DNA from: Pseudomonas sp. JM0905a
GTDB lineage: Bacteria; Pseudomonadota; Gammaproteobacteria; Pseudomonadales; Pseudomonadaceae
Assembly (NCBI RefSeq): GCF_014700075.1
Contig: NZ_JACXBU010000001.1
Span: 806,001-870,000 of the forward strand
Direction of reading: 5' to 3'
Length of the DNA: 64,000 bases
Shown: in pieces, positions 17,204 to 26,035 of the stretch
Position numbering within the stretch: the first letter of the stretch is position 1
Layout: the number at the start of each line of letters is the position of its first letter
Notes under the pieces: generated by a model
What the model saw: the letters and a program-made list of their open reading frames with translations, nothing else
Database searches by the model: none
What the model was told of the DNA's origin: nothing
Translations under genes and position numbers: made by a program

Positions 17204-17783
17204 CTGTGGGGGCGATTTCAATCGCCAAGCAGACCCAAGGTCTGCCCATCGGGATTGCGGGAGGCAACGGTGTTGCCCTTAGCGAATGAATTCGCCCCCA
17301 CAGAGGATGTGCGGCGCCTTCACCTGTGGGGGCGATTTCAATCGCCAAGCAGGCCGAAGGTCTGCCCAATGGGATTGCAGGAGGCAACGGTGTTGCCCTT
17401 GGCGAATGAATTCGCCCCTACAGAGGATGTGCGGCGCCTTCACCTGTGGGGGCGATTTCAATCGCCAAGCAGGCCGAAGGTCTGCCCAATCGGATTGCAT
17501 CGAGCAACGGTGTTGCCCTTGGCGAATAAATTCGCCCCCACAGAGGATGTGCGGCGCCTTGACCTGTGGGGGCGATTTCAATCGCCAAGCAGGCCGAAGG
17601 TCTGCCCAATGGGATTGCAGGAGGCAACGGTGTTGCCCCTGGCGAATGAATTCGCCCCCACAGAGGATGTGCGGCGCCTTGACCTGTGGGGGCGATTTCA
17701 ATCGCCAAGCAGGCCGAAGGTCTGCCCAATGGGATTGCAGGGGGCAACGGTGTTGCCCTTGGCGAATGAATTCGCCCCCACAA
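17204..17783. repeat. Tandem array of five 120-bp REP units
   Basis: Five near-identical units at an exact 120-bp period. Each has CTGTGGGGGCGATTTCAATC, a GGCCGAAGGTCTGCCCAATG core, GGCAACGGTGTTGCCCTTGG and CGAATGAATTCGCCCCCACA, joined by AGAGGATGTGCGGCGCCTT. The first unit diverges most. Because 120 is divisible by three, long open frames appear on both strands here; they are artefacts. The array separates the LysR gene from a cytochrome c remnant. Confidence 0.92.
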
Positions 17784-17810
17784 GGTATGGATGTCCACCG
17801 TAGTTAACCG

Positions 17811-18116
17811 TCACCGCTTCACCTGCCGCAATGTCTCATCGTCCATGTAGTGCATCAGCGCCTGGATGTCCTGCTCGCCCAGTTGCAGGTTGGGCATGGC
17901 CACTTTGTTGTATTGCTGGAAGAGGTTGGTCGCCAGCGGGTCTTGCTCAGCCAGCATGCGGTCGGGTTCCTTGAGCCAGCGGGCCAGCCACTGGTGGTCG
18001 CGCTGGCGGGTTACGCCGAGCAGGTCGGGGCCGACGCTGCGCAGGTTGCCCAGTTCGCCGTCCTGCGGGCCGAGGGTGTGGCAGGCGCTGCAGCGGGTGC
18101 GAGGCAGTAGTGGCAC
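17811..18116 (-). pseudogene. Cytochrome c domain remnant
   Basis: About 101 residues with a heme site RTRCSACHTLGPQDGELGNL, GPDLLGVTRQRDHQWLARWL and a candidate axial Met in NKVAMPNLQLGEQDI. Only a GTG can start it and an in-frame TAG lies just upstream, so there is no signal peptide. A c-type cytochrome cannot be matured without export, so this is most likely the 3' end of a longer gene, possibly one of the SCO-cytochrome c fusions seen in Pseudomonas. The break lies in AT-richer DNA near 18117. Confidence 0.65.
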
Positions 18117-18133
18117 GTTGGCCTCGGGCTAAT

Positions 18134-18554
18134 CCTTTTCGTTGTAACAGGGTGTGTCAACGCGCCTGGCGAATCGCGTTTTGCGAGTGGTCAAAAGGCT
18201 GGCACAGGCGGTAGAACCCCAAAAATTGGAGGTTGCGGGGAATCTGAGGATTTTATCGGGGGATCAGTTGGCGTCGGTTTTTGCACGTGCCGGGATTCCG
18301 GCGGTGTGCCGGGGAAGCTGACGGTAATGGGACGGTCGTTCGGGAATAGGGGTTGCTGCGCAGCCCTTGGCGATTGAAATCGCCCCCACAGGATGGGGCT
18401 GGCTCGATGAGCGCCGAGGCCCATTTTGCCCAGCAAAACAGGGCGTTTCGGCCGTTCGCGCAGGTAATCGATCGACGCGTTGCTGCTGCGTCCTGCAAGG
18501 CGCAAATGCTCAGCTAGCTTGTAATGATCGGATTCCCACGCAAAGGAGCGGGTC
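18134..18554. other. Gene-free region before ppk2
   Basis: About 420 bp with no credible gene. It holds a half REP unit at 18352-18394 (CTTGGCGATTGAAATCGCCC) and the promoter and AAAGGAGCGGGTC ribosome site of ppk2. Short antisense frames here lack family features. Confidence 0.5.
18352..18394. repeat. Half REP unit
   Basis: Single arm of the dominant REP family, containing CTTGGCGATTGAAATCGCCC followed by CCACAGG, with no partner arm. Confidence 0.6.
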
Positions 18555-19379
18555 ATGGCGAAAGGCAAGAAAAAGGCTGTCGGTGAAGAAAACGCGGAGC
18601 AGGCAGCACTCGGTCGCAAGGAGTACGAAAGCGAGCTCAAGCGCTTGCATGTGGAGCTGGTTAAGCTCCAGCAGTGGGTGGTGGACCAGGGGCTCAAGGT
18701 CTGCATCGTCTTCGAAGGCCGCGACGGTGCCGGCAAGGGCGGGACCATCAAGGCGATCACCGAGCGGGTCAGCCCCCGCGTGTTCCGTGTGGTGGCGTTG
18801 CCGGCGCCCACCGAGCGGGAAAAATCCCAGATGTACATCCAGCGCTATCTGGCCCATATGCCGGCGGCCGGTGAAATCGTGATCTTCGACCGCAGCTGGT
18901 ACAACCGCGCCGGCGTCGAGCGGGTCATGGGTTTCTGCTCCGAGGAGCAAGCGCACAAATTCCTCACGGTCACGCCGCTGTTCGAGAAGATGATGGTCGA
19001 GTCCGGAATCATCCTGGTCAAATACTGGCTTGAGGTGAGCGCCGAGGAGCAGACCCGCCGCCTCAAGGACCGCATCGACGATGGGCGCAAGATCTGGAAG
19101 CTGTCGCCCATGGACCTCAAGTCATATGCACGCTGGGACGACTACACCCGTGCCCGCGATGAAATGTTCGCCGCCACCGATTCGTCCTGGGCGCCCTGGT
19201 ACATGGCGCATTCGGAGGACAAGCGGCGGGTGCGGTTGAACATCATCAACCACCTGCTCAAGCAGATCCCTTACAAGGACCTGACCCGCGACCAGAAGGT
19301 GGCGCTGCCCAAGCGCGGCAAGCTCGGCAAGTACAAGCCCGCCCCTTATCCGTTCCGGCTTGTCGAGCAAATCTTCTGA
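18555..19379 (+). CDS. ppk2: Polyphosphate kinase 2
   Basis: 274 residues, normal for single-domain PPK2. The enzyme transfers phosphate between polyphosphate and nucleoside di- or monophosphates in the cytoplasm. Walker A is FEGRDGAGKGGTIKAI, the lid region follows PAPTEREKSQMYIQRY, and Walker B is VIFDRSWYNRAGVERVMGF. A conserved YARWDDYTRARDEMF block lies in the C-terminal half. AAAGGAGCGGGTC precedes the ATG. The mltF gene begins 32 nt after its stop. Confidence 0.95.
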   Translation: MAKGKKKAVGEENAEQAALGRKEYESELKRLHVELVKLQQWVVDQGLKVCIVFEGRDGAGKGGTIKAITERVSPRVFRVVALPAPTEREKSQMYIQRYLAHMPAAGEIVIFDRSWYNRAGVERVMGFCSEEQAHKFLTVTPLFEKMMVESGIILVKYWLEVSAEEQTRRLKDRIDDGRKIWKLSPMDLKSYARWDDYTRARDEMFAATDSSWAPWYMAHSEDKRRVRLNIINHLLKQIPYKDLTRDQKVALPKRGKLGKYKPAPYPFRLVEQIF

Positions 19380-19411
19380 TCGCGCCGCTCCGGGCGGCGA
19401 AGGCGGTTTTC

Positions 19412-20884
19412 ATGAACGCGGTGCGTTTCCTCCTGCTGGCCCTGGCATTGCTCCTGCTGGCGCGGGGAGGCTGGGCAGAGGATCTGCCCAATGTCGAGCT
19501 CAGTGCCACCGAAGAGGCCGAGGTGGACTCCATGGTCTTGCCGGTCCCCGCCGCCTGGAAAGGGGATTTCGAAGGGATGCGCGAGCGACGTCTGGTGCGC
19601 ATCCTGGTGCCCTACAGCAAGACGTTCTTTGCCGTCGACCGGGGACGCCAGCGTGGCATCGCCTACGAGATCGGTAAGGCCTTCGAGGGCTGGCTGAACA
19701 AGCAGTACCGCTTCAAGAGCAAGTCCCTACAGTGGCGGGTGCTGTTCATTCCGGTTCGCCGCGACGAGCTGATTCCCAAGTTGCTGGAGGGGGTAGGGGA
19801 CATCTCCGCCGGCGGCTTGGCAATCACCGGAAAGCGCGAGAAGTTGGTGGACTTCTCCGTGCCTTTCGCCAGTGGCATTCGTGAAGTGGTGGTCACCGGA
19901 CCGAAGAGCGCCAAGCTCGAAAAGCTGGAAGACCTGTCCGGCATGGAAGTCATGGTGCGACAGTCCAGCAGCTACTACGAGCACCTGATCGAGCTTAACG
20001 ACAGCTTCCGGCAGAAGGGGCTGGCGCCGGTCATCATCAAGCCGGCCGACGAGAACCTGGAGTCGGAAGACCTGCTGGAGATGGCCAATGCGGGGTTGGT
20101 CAACGCCATAGTGGTGGATCGCTATATCGCGCAGACCTGGAAAGCGGTGCTCACCGACCTGGTGATCCATGAGGATATGCCGCTTCGGGAAGACATCGAG
20201 ATTGCCTGGGCAGTGCGCCAGGGCAGCCCGCAATTGACCAAGGTGCTGGGCGAGTTCGCCAAGACCCACAAGCTGGGAACGACATTCGGCAATAGCATCC
20301 GCAACAAGTACATGAAGAACAGCAAGGAGCTGTTCGATGCCACGGATGAGGAGGAAATGAAGCGCTTTGCCGAGTTGGTGGGCCTATTCGAAAAGCACGC
20401 CGGCACCTACGACTTCGACTACCTGATGCTGATGGCCCAGGGTTACCAGGAGTCCCAGCTCAACCAGAGCGCCCGCAGCCATCGTGGCGCGGTGGGCGTG
20501 ATGCAACTGCTACCCAGCACCGCTGCCGATCCCAGCGTGGGTATCGCGGAGATCGACAAGGACGCTGACCGCAACATCGAGGCGGGCAGCAAGTACATGA
20601 GGCTGCTGGCCGACAAGTACCTGAACGACCCCGAGCTGACGCCGCTCAACCGCACCCTGATGACCTTCGCCGCCTATAACGCAGGGCCAGGCAACCTGCG
20701 CAAGTTCCGCCGCCTGGCGGAGAAGTCCGGCCTGGACAAGAACGTCTGGTTCGGCAACGTCGAGCACGCCGCCGCGCGCCTGGTCGGGCGCGAGACGGTC
20801 GACTACGTGGGCAACATCTACAAGTACTACGTGGCCTACAAGCTGGCGCGGGACAAGCGGACGCAGAAGGCCACGGGCGGCTGA
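19412..20884 (+). CDS. mltF: Membrane-bound lytic transglycosylase F-like
   Basis: 490 residues. An N-terminal signal sequence (FLLLALALLLLARGGWA) is followed by a periplasmic solute-binding type 3 domain (LVRILVPYSKTFFAVDRGRQ, GDISAGGLAITGKREK) and a C-terminal SLT domain with catalytic Glu in MAQGYQESQLNQSARS and the GAVGVMQLLPSTA and YNAGPGNL motifs. It should cleave peptidoglycan in the periplasm, with the N-terminal domain acting as a regulator. The signal lacks an obvious lipobox. It follows ppk2 closely on the same strand. Confidence 0.92.
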   Translation: MNAVRFLLLALALLLLARGGWAEDLPNVELSATEEAEVDSMVLPVPAAWKGDFEGMRERRLVRILVPYSKTFFAVDRGRQRGIAYEIGKAFEGWLNKQYRFKSKSLQWRVLFIPVRRDELIPKLLEGVGDISAGGLAITGKREKLVDFSVPFASGIREVVVTGPKSAKLEKLEDLSGMEVMVRQSSSYYEHLIELNDSFRQKGLAPVIIKPADENLESEDLLEMANAGLVNAIVVDRYIAQTWKAVLTDLVIHEDMPLREDIEIAWAVRQGSPQLTKVLGEFAKTHKLGTTFGNSIRNKYMKNSKELFDATDEEEMKRFAELVGLFEKHAGTYDFDYLMLMAQGYQESQLNQSARSHRGAVGVMQLLPSTAADPSVGIAEIDKDADRNIEAGSKYMRLLADKYLNDPELTPLNRTLMTFAAYNAGPGNLRKFRRLAEKSGLDKNVWFGNVEHAAARLVGRETVDYVGNIYKYYVAYKLARDKRTQKATGG

Positions 20885-20885
20885 A

Positions 20886-21203
20886 TCAGATCACCACGGC
20901 GGTGCCGCTGATGCTCACCATCAGCATGCTGCCGTTCTGCCCGACCACTTCGTAGTCGATGTCGATGCCGACCACCGCGTTGGCGCCGAGCTTCTCGGCG
21001 TGTTCCGACAGTTCTTCGAACGCGATTTCCCGCGCCTTGGCCAGTTCCTTTTCATAGGCACCGGAACGTCCGCCGATGATGTCGCGAATACCGGCGAACA
21101 GGTCGCGGAACACGTTGGCACCGAGAATGGCCTCACCGACCACGATGCCCTTGTATTCGCGGATGGCACGGCCTTCGAGGGTGGGGGTGGTGGAAAGGAT
21201 CAT
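20886..21203 (-). CDS. YbjQ-family heavy-metal-binding-like protein
   Basis: 105 residues, the usual length of the YbjQ/UPF0145 family, which forms pentamers and has no firm function. Typical features are the N-terminal [55 protein letters not shown] and [25 protein letters not shown] precedes the ATG. It is convergent with mltF, one base apart. Confidence 0.9.
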   Translation of the reverse strand: MILSTTPTLEGRAIREYKGIVVGEAILGANVFRDLFAGIRDIIGGRSGAYEKELAKAREIAFEELSEHAEKLGANAVVGIDIDYEVVGQNGSMLMVSISGTAVVI

Positions 21204-21237
21204 GCTGCGCTCCTTGGCTGGTTTGAAGTGCGTTCAG

Positions 21238-21335
21238 TGTAGGGGCGATTTCAATCGCCAAGGACTGCGCAGCAGACCTGTGGGCCTTAAAGGGCAGATC
21301 TTCGGCCTGCTTGGCGAATGAATTCGCCCCTACAG
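21238..21335. repeat. REP doublet before ybjQ-like gene
   Basis: Complete unit of the dominant family, TGTAGGGGCGATTTCAATCG to CGAATGAATTCGCCCCTACA, between the ybjQ-like promoter and the ohr terminator. Confidence 0.75.
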
Positions 21336-21360
21336 CAGTGGCGCCCATTCCAGCAAACAC

Positions 21361-21398
21361 GAAAAAGGGCGGGCATCCCTTCCGGGATGCCCGCCCTT
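21361..21398 (-). terminator. Rho-independent terminator of ohr
   Basis: Perfect 15-bp stem from AAGGGCGGGCATCCC, closing on GGGATGCCCGCCCTT with a 4-base loop. On the minus strand it is followed by a T-run, 15 bases past the ohr stop. Confidence 0.85.
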
Positions 21399-21412
21399 GT
21401 CTATTGCGCGAC

Positions 21413-21838
21413 TCAGACCAGGGTCAGGGTCACGTCGATGTTGCCGCGAGTGGCGTTGGAGTACGGGCACACGATGTGGGCCTTGTCCACGATGGCGCGG
21501 GCTTCCTCACGATCCAGGCCGGGGATGTCGATGCGCAGTTCCACCTCAATGCCGAAGCCGGTGGGGATGGCGCCGATGCCCACGATACCTTCGATGGAGG
21601 TATCGGCCGGCAGCTTGTGCTTGTCGCGGGCGGCGACGAACTTCAGCGCGCCGAGGAAGCAGGCGGAGTAGCCGGCCGCGAACAGCTGCTCGGGGTTGGT
21701 GCCTTCGCCGCCGGCGCCGCCCAGCTCACGCGGGGTGGTCAGGCTGACGTCGAGTACGCCGTCGGAGGAGATGGCTCGGCCGTCACGGCCGCCGGTGGCT
21801 TCTGCGTAGGCGCGGTACAGAACGTTATCGATGCTCAT
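21413..21838 (-). CDS. ohr: Organic hydroperoxide resistance protein Ohr
   Basis: 141 residues, normal for Ohr, a cytoplasmic thiol peroxidase that reduces organic hydroperoxides. The peroxidatic cysteine is C60 in [13 protein letters not shown] and the resolving cysteine is C124 in [12 protein letters not shown]; the catalytic Arg lies in the N-terminal part. It has its own terminator. The only OhrR-like regulator in the window is 16 kb away at 4.7-5.2 kb. Confidence 0.93.
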   Translation of the reverse strand: MSIDNVLYRAYAEATGGRDGRAISSDGVLDVSLTTPRELGGAGGEGTNPEQLFAAGYSACFLGALKFVAARDKHKLPADTSIEGIVGIGAIPTGFGIEVELRIDIPGLDREEARAIVDKAHIVCPYSNATRGNIDVTLTLV

Positions 21839-21901
21839 GATGGTTTCCTTTTCAGTCAGGTTTGGAGTGCGTGGTGTGCGTGGGTGGTCGAATTGTGTGG
21901 A

Positions 21902-22030
21902 TCAGCCGTCGTGGTTGATCAGCCATTCCGGGTACAGCGCGCCGCTGCGGCGGCTGTCCGGCTTGCCGGTGTCGGCGAAGCTGGCGGAGGAAAACGCGAG
22001 GACGGCGGTGAAGGTGATCAGGGCTTTCAT
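21902..22030 (-). CDS. Small exported peptide (42 aa)
   Basis: Reads MKALITFTAVLAFSSASFAD, a textbook signal peptide with AxA cleavage, then a 22-residue mature part TGKPDSRRSGALYPEWLIN ending HDG. CGGAGACTCGCC precedes the ATG. Such tiny secreted proteins are frequent in Pseudomonas and uncharacterised. It lies just upstream of ohr on the same strand, with about 63 bp between, and may share its transcript. Confidence 0.65.
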   Translation of the reverse strand: MKALITFTAVLAFSSASFADTGKPDSRRSGALYPEWLINHDG

Positions 22031-22392
22031 GGCGAGTCTCCGGTGTTAGTTTGTTCGTTAATGTTTTGTGTACTAAGTAATTTGGTGAGGCAGAAGTTAC
22101 TGCTGAGTTATTTTGTGCGCAAGTTATTTCTTAGAGCATTTCGCACTAGCCCTCTGTTGTTCTGGTCATAAGGCTCTGGAATGCGCCATGAGTGGAATAG
22201 GTGGTGGTGCGGGGGCGGGGTTATGCTGCGTGCCGCCACCCTTCCGGGTGGTCTATATGAATGGAAGCGGGCTTTTTTGATTTTGTTGTTTTAATAACAA
22301 AATATTTTGCGTTTCCTAGTGATTTTATGATCGCAATGGCAGTATTGTGGTTTATATAAAAATAAATTTACCCGCTACCTGGAGCTGAATCC
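22031..22392. promoter_or_regulatory. AT-rich divergent promoter region before edd
   Basis: About 360 bp, much AT-richer than the genes around it, between the small exported peptide gene and edd. It contains the HexR-type palindrome at 22280-22303 and several TTATTT tracts. In many pseudomonads gapA is divergent here; it is absent from this position. Confidence 0.55.
22280..22303. promoter_or_regulatory. Candidate HexR operator of edd
   Basis: Inverted repeat with arms ATTTTGTT and AACAAAAT around 8 bases, fitting the TTGT-N7/8-ACAA form described for Pseudomonas HexR. It ends 89 bp before the edd ATG. HexR would repress here and be released by KDPG. Confidence 0.65.
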
Positions 22393-24219
22393 ATGCATCC
22401 CCGCGTACTTGAGGTAACCGAGCGTCTGGTGGAGCGCAGCCGCGCAACCCGCGAGCGCTACCTGGCGATGATCCACAAGGCGGCCAGCGACGGGCCCCAG
22501 CGCGGCAAGCTGCAGTGCGCCAACTTCGCCCACGGGGTGGCCGGCTGCGGAGGTGGCGACAAGCAGCGCCTGCGCCTGATGGATTCGGCCAACGTGGCCA
22601 TCGTCACCGCCTACAACGACATGCTCTCGGCCCACCAGCCCTACGAGCACTACCCGGAAAAGATTCGCCAGGCCCTGCGCGACATCGGCTCGGTGGGGCA
22701 GGTGGCTGGTGGCGTGCCGGCCATGTGCGACGGCGTCACCCAGGGTGAGCCGGGCATGGAGCTGGGCATCGCCAGCCGCGAAGTGATCGCCATGTCCACC
22801 GCCGTGGCGCTGTCCCACAACATGTTCGATGCGGCGCTGTTCCTCGGCATCTGCGACAAGATCGTCCCCGGCCTGATGATGGGCGCGCTGCGCTTCGGCC
22901 ACCTGCCGTCGATCTTCGTGCCCGCCGGCCCCATGCCGTCCGGCCTTTCCAACAAGGAAAAGGCTGAGGTGCGCCAGCGCTACGCCGAGGGCAAGGCCAG
23001 CCGTGACGAGCTGCTGGAATCGGAAATGGCCGCCTACCACAGCCCCGGCACCTGTACCTTCTACGGCACCGCCAACACCAACCAGATGCTCATGGAAGTG
23101 ATGGGCCTGCACTTGCCGGGCGCGTCCTTCGTCAACCCGAACACCCCATTGCGCGAGGCGCTGAACGTGGAAGCGGCGCACCAGGTCACGCGCCTGACCC
23201 GGCAGGGCGGGCAGTTCCTGCCCATCGGCGAGATCATCGACGAGCGCGTGCTGATCAACTCGATCGTCGCCCTGCACGCCACCGGCGGTTCCACCAACCA
23301 CACCCTGCACATGCCGGCCATCGCCCAGGCGGCGGGCATCCAGCTCACCTGGCAGGACATGGCCGACCTCTCCGAAGTGGTGCCGACCCTGGCCCACGTC
23401 TATCCCAACGGCAAGGCCGACATCAATCACTTCCAGGCCGCTGGTGGCGTGGCTTTCCTGGTGCGCGAGCTGCTCGATGCCGGGCTGCTCCATGAGGACG
23501 TCAACACCGTCATGGGCCGGGGCCTGCGCCACTACACCCGCGAACCTTTCCTCGACGACGGCAAGCTGGTCTGGCGCGATGGCCCGGCGGCGAGCCTCGA
23601 CGAAAGCATCCTGCGCCCGGTGGCGCGACCGTTCTCGCCGGAAGGCGGTTTGCGGGTGATGAAGGGCAACCTGGGGCGTGGCGTGATGAAGGTGTCCGCC
23701 GTGGCCCCCGAGCATCAGGTGGTGGAAGCGCCAGCGCGGGTCTTCCATGACCAGCAGGCCCTGGCCGACGCCTTCAAGACCGGCGAGCTGGATCGCGACC
23801 TGGTGGCGGTGATGCGCTTCCAGGGGCCGCGCAGCAACGGCATGCCCGAGCTGCACAAGATGACCCCCTTCCTCGGCGTGCTGCAGGATCGCGGTTTCAA
23901 GGTGGCCCTGGTCACCGATGGGCGCATGTCCGGCGCCTCGGGCAAGATTCCCGCGGCCATCCACGTCTGCCCGGAAGCCTTCGACGGCGGACCGCTGGCA
24001 CGGGTGCGCGACGGCGACCGGGTGCGAGTGGACGGTACCACCGGCACCCTGGAAGTGCTGGTGGACGCCGCAGAATTCGATGCCCGTGAACCGGCGCAAT
24101 GGGACCTTGAGCCCAATGTCGGCACCGGCCGCGAGCTGTTCGCCTTCATGCGCGAATCCTTCAGCACGGCGGAGCAGGGCGCCAGCGCCTTCACCCGCAA
24201 CCTGGAGAGCCTGAAGTGA
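22393..24219 (+). CDS. edd: 6-phosphogluconate dehydratase
   Basis: 608 residues, full length. Converts 6-phosphogluconate to 2-keto-3-deoxy-6-phosphogluconate, the first committed Entner-Doudoroff step. As an IlvD/Edd-family Fe-S dehydratase it shows [38 protein letters not shown], and [18 protein letters not shown] near the end. GGAGCTGAATCC precedes the ATG. Its stop overlaps the glk start (ATGA), and it heads the run edd-glk-gltR-gtrS. Confidence 0.97.
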   Translation: MHPRVLEVTERLVERSRATRERYLAMIHKAASDGPQRGKLQCANFAHGVAGCGGGDKQRLRLMDSANVAIVTAYNDMLSAHQPYEHYPEKIRQALRDIGSVGQVAGGVPAMCDGVTQGEPGMELGIASREVIAMSTAVALSHNMFDAALFLGICDKIVPGLMMGALRFGHLPSIFVPAGPMPSGLSNKEKAEVRQRYAEGKASRDELLESEMAAYHSPGTCTFYGTANTNQMLMEVMGLHLPGASFVNPNTPLREALNVEAAHQVTRLTRQGGQFLPIGEIIDERVLINSIVALHATGGSTNHTLHMPAIAQAAGIQLTWQDMADLSEVVPTLAHVYPNGKADINHFQAAGGVAFLVRELLDAGLLHEDVNTVMGRGLRHYTREPFLDDGKLVWRDGPAASLDESILRPVARPFSPEGGLRVMKGNLGRGVMKVSAVAPEHQVVEAPARVFHDQQALADAFKTGELDRDLVAVMRFQGPRSNGMPELHKMTPFLGVLQDRGFKVALVTDGRMSGASGKIPAAIHVCPEAFDGGPLARVRDGDRVRVDGTTGTLEVLVDAAEFDAREPAQWDLEPNVGTGRELFAFMRESFSTAEQGASAFTRNLESLK

Positions 24220-25169
24220 AGTTGGCGCTGGTTGGGGATATCGGAGGTACCAACGCGCGCTTCGCGCTCTGGCGCGACGAGAAACTGGAGTCGGTGCGGG
24301 TGCTGGCCACCGCCGACTTCGCCGGTCCCGAGCAGGCCATCGGTCACTACCTGGCTGGTCTCGGCCTGGCGGTGGGCAGCCTGGGCGCTGTCTGCCTGGC
24401 AGTGGCAGGGCCGGTGAGTGGCGAGCATTTCCGCTTCACCAACAATCAATGGCGGCTGAGCCGCTCGGCCTTCTGCCGCACCCTGCAGGTGGACGAGCTG
24501 CTGCTGATCAACGACTTCTCCGCGATGGCCTTAGGGATGACCCGCCTGCGCGAGCACGAGAAACTGCAGATCTGCCCTGGCGTCGCCGACCCGGACAGCC
24601 CGGCGGTGGTGGTCGGGCCGGGCACGGGCCTTGGCGTCGGCACTCTGCTGCCCCTGGGTGATGGACGCTGGAAGGCGCTGCCGGGGGAGGGCGGTCATGT
24701 CGACCTGCCCGTGGGCAATCTGCGCGAGGCGGCGCTCTGGCAGCAGCTTCATGACCAGCTCGGCCATGTCAGCGCGGAGAACGTGCTCAGCGGCAACGGC
24801 CTGCTGCAGCTCTATCGTGCCGTGTGTGCCGTGGACGGCCATGCTCCGCGCCTGGCGTCGCCGGCCGAAGTCACCGCGGCGGCGCTGGCGAGTGATCCGC
24901 TCGCCGAGGACGTGCTGGAGCTGTTCTGCGGCTGGCTCGGCCGGGTTGCCGGCAACAACGTGCTGACCCTTGGCGGCCGTGGCGGCGTGTATATAGTCGG
25001 CGGCGTGGTGCCGCGCTTCGCAGCGTTCTTCCAGAAGAGCAGCTTCGCCCGCAACTTCGCCAGCAAGGGCTGCATGAGCGGGTACTTCGAGGGGATTCCG
25101 GTGTGGTTGGTGACGGCCGAGTATCCCGGCCTGGAAGGCGCAGGGGTCGCCCTTCAACAGCGGTGCTGA
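24216..25169 (+). CDS. glk: Glucokinase
   Basis: 317 residues of the bacterial hexokinase-like GlcK family. It phosphorylates internal glucose with ATP. The phosphate-binding loop is [15 protein letters not shown]; glucose contacts are in [12 protein letters not shown] and [13 protein letters not shown]. It overlaps edd by four bases, indicating translational coupling, and with GtsABCD and Zwf forms the phosphorylative route of glucose use. Confidence 0.95.
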   Translation: MKLALVGDIGGTNARFALWRDEKLESVRVLATADFAGPEQAIGHYLAGLGLAVGSLGAVCLAVAGPVSGEHFRFTNNQWRLSRSAFCRTLQVDELLLINDFSAMALGMTRLREHEKLQICPGVADPDSPAVVVGPGTGLGVGTLLPLGDGRWKALPGEGGHVDLPVGNLREAALWQQLHDQLGHVSAENVLSGNGLLQLYRAVCAVDGHAPRLASPAEVTAAALASDPLAEDVLELFCGWLGRVAGNNVLTLGGRGGVYIVGGVVPRFAAFFQKSSFARNFASKGCMSGYFEGIPVWLVTAEYPGLEGAGVALQQRC

Positions 25170-25170
25170 C

Positions 25171-25254
25171 GTAGGGTGGATCACGCGTCATCGATCCACC
25201 GTGGGTGTCGGGTCTGGCTGAGAGGGTGGATGTGAAAAGCGACATCCACCCTAC
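25171..25254. repeat. Inverted repeat, GTAGGGTGGAT family
   Basis: Ends GTAGGGTGGATCACG and GACATCCACCCTAC enclose two nested complementary pairs between glk and gltR. A relative lies at 47241-47326. Confidence 0.6.
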
Positions 25255-25303
25255 CTTTCAGGCCCGCCATCGAGTGAACCGATAACAACAAAGGACGGCC
25301 ACT

Positions 25304-26035
25304 GTGAGCCAATCCGGCAAATCCATTCTCCTGGTGGACGACGACCAGGAAATTCGCGAACTGCTTGAAACCTACCTGAGCCGTGCCGGCTTCCAGGTGC
25401 GCAGCGTTGCCGATGGCGAGGGCTTCCGCCGTGCCATGGCCGAGGAGGCGGCGGACCTGGTGATACTCGATGTGATGCTCCCCGACGAAGACGGCTTCAG
25501 CCTGTGCCGTTGGGTGCGTGCGCACCAGCGCCTGGCCCAGGTACCCATCATCATGCTCACCGCCAGCTCTGATGAAGCCGACCGGGTGATCGGCCTGGAA
25601 CTGGGGGCCGATGATTATCTGGGCAAACCGTTCAGCCCTCGCGAGCTGCTGGCACGGATCAAGGCCTTGCTGCGCCGCGTTGGCTTCGGTCAGGAGCGCC
25701 CGGTGGTCGAGGTGCTGGCCTTCGATGAGTGGCGCCTGGACATGATCAGCCACCGCCTGTTCCATCTCGACGGCGAAGAGGTGATCCTCTCCGGTGCCGA
25801 CTTCGCCTTGTTGAAACTCTTCCTCGACCACCCGCAACAGATCCTCGACCGCGACACCATCGCCAACGCCACCCGTGGCCGCGAGGTGATGCCCCTGGAA
25901 CGCATCGTCGACATGGCGGTGAGCCGCTTGCGCCAGCGCCTGCGCGATACCGGCAAGGCGCCGCGGCTGATCCGCACCGTACGCGGCGCGGGCTACCTGT
26001 TGGCGGCCCAGGTCACGCCACACCATCATGCCTAG
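25304..26035 (+). CDS. gltR: Response regulator GltR
   Basis: 243 residues, OmpR/PhoB class. The receiver has D12-D14, phospho-acceptor D56 in LVILDVMLPDEDGF and Lys in YLGKPFSPRE; a winged HTH follows (LSGADFALLKLF, RLIRTVRGAGYLL). It starts at GTG 25304 with AAGGACGG upstream. In Pseudomonas GltR controls glucose uptake genes in response to 2-ketogluconate or 6-phosphogluconate sensed by GtrS. It overlaps gtrS by eight bases. Confidence 0.92.
   Translation: MSQSGKSILLVDDDQEIRELLETYLSRAGFQVRSVADGEGFRRAMAEEAADLVILDVMLPDEDGFSLCRWVRAHQRLAQVPIIMLTASSDEADRVIGLELGADDYLGKPFSPRELLARIKALLRRVGFGQERPVVEVLAFDEWRLDMISHRLFHLDGEEVILSGADFALLKLFLDHPQQILDRDTIANATRGREVMPLERIVDMAVSRLRQRLRDTGKAPRLIRTVRGAGYLLAAQVTPHHHA

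Noticed and set aside
17204-17783. Possible CRISPR array
   Set aside because: The unit is a 120-bp palindromic REP doublet with nearly identical content throughout; there are no short repeats with unique spacers and no cas genes.
17189-17803. Long open frames on both strands with repeating CGGDFNRQAGRRSAQ-like peptides
   Set aside because: They are translations of the 120-bp REP array; the period is divisible by three, so frames stay open without being genes.
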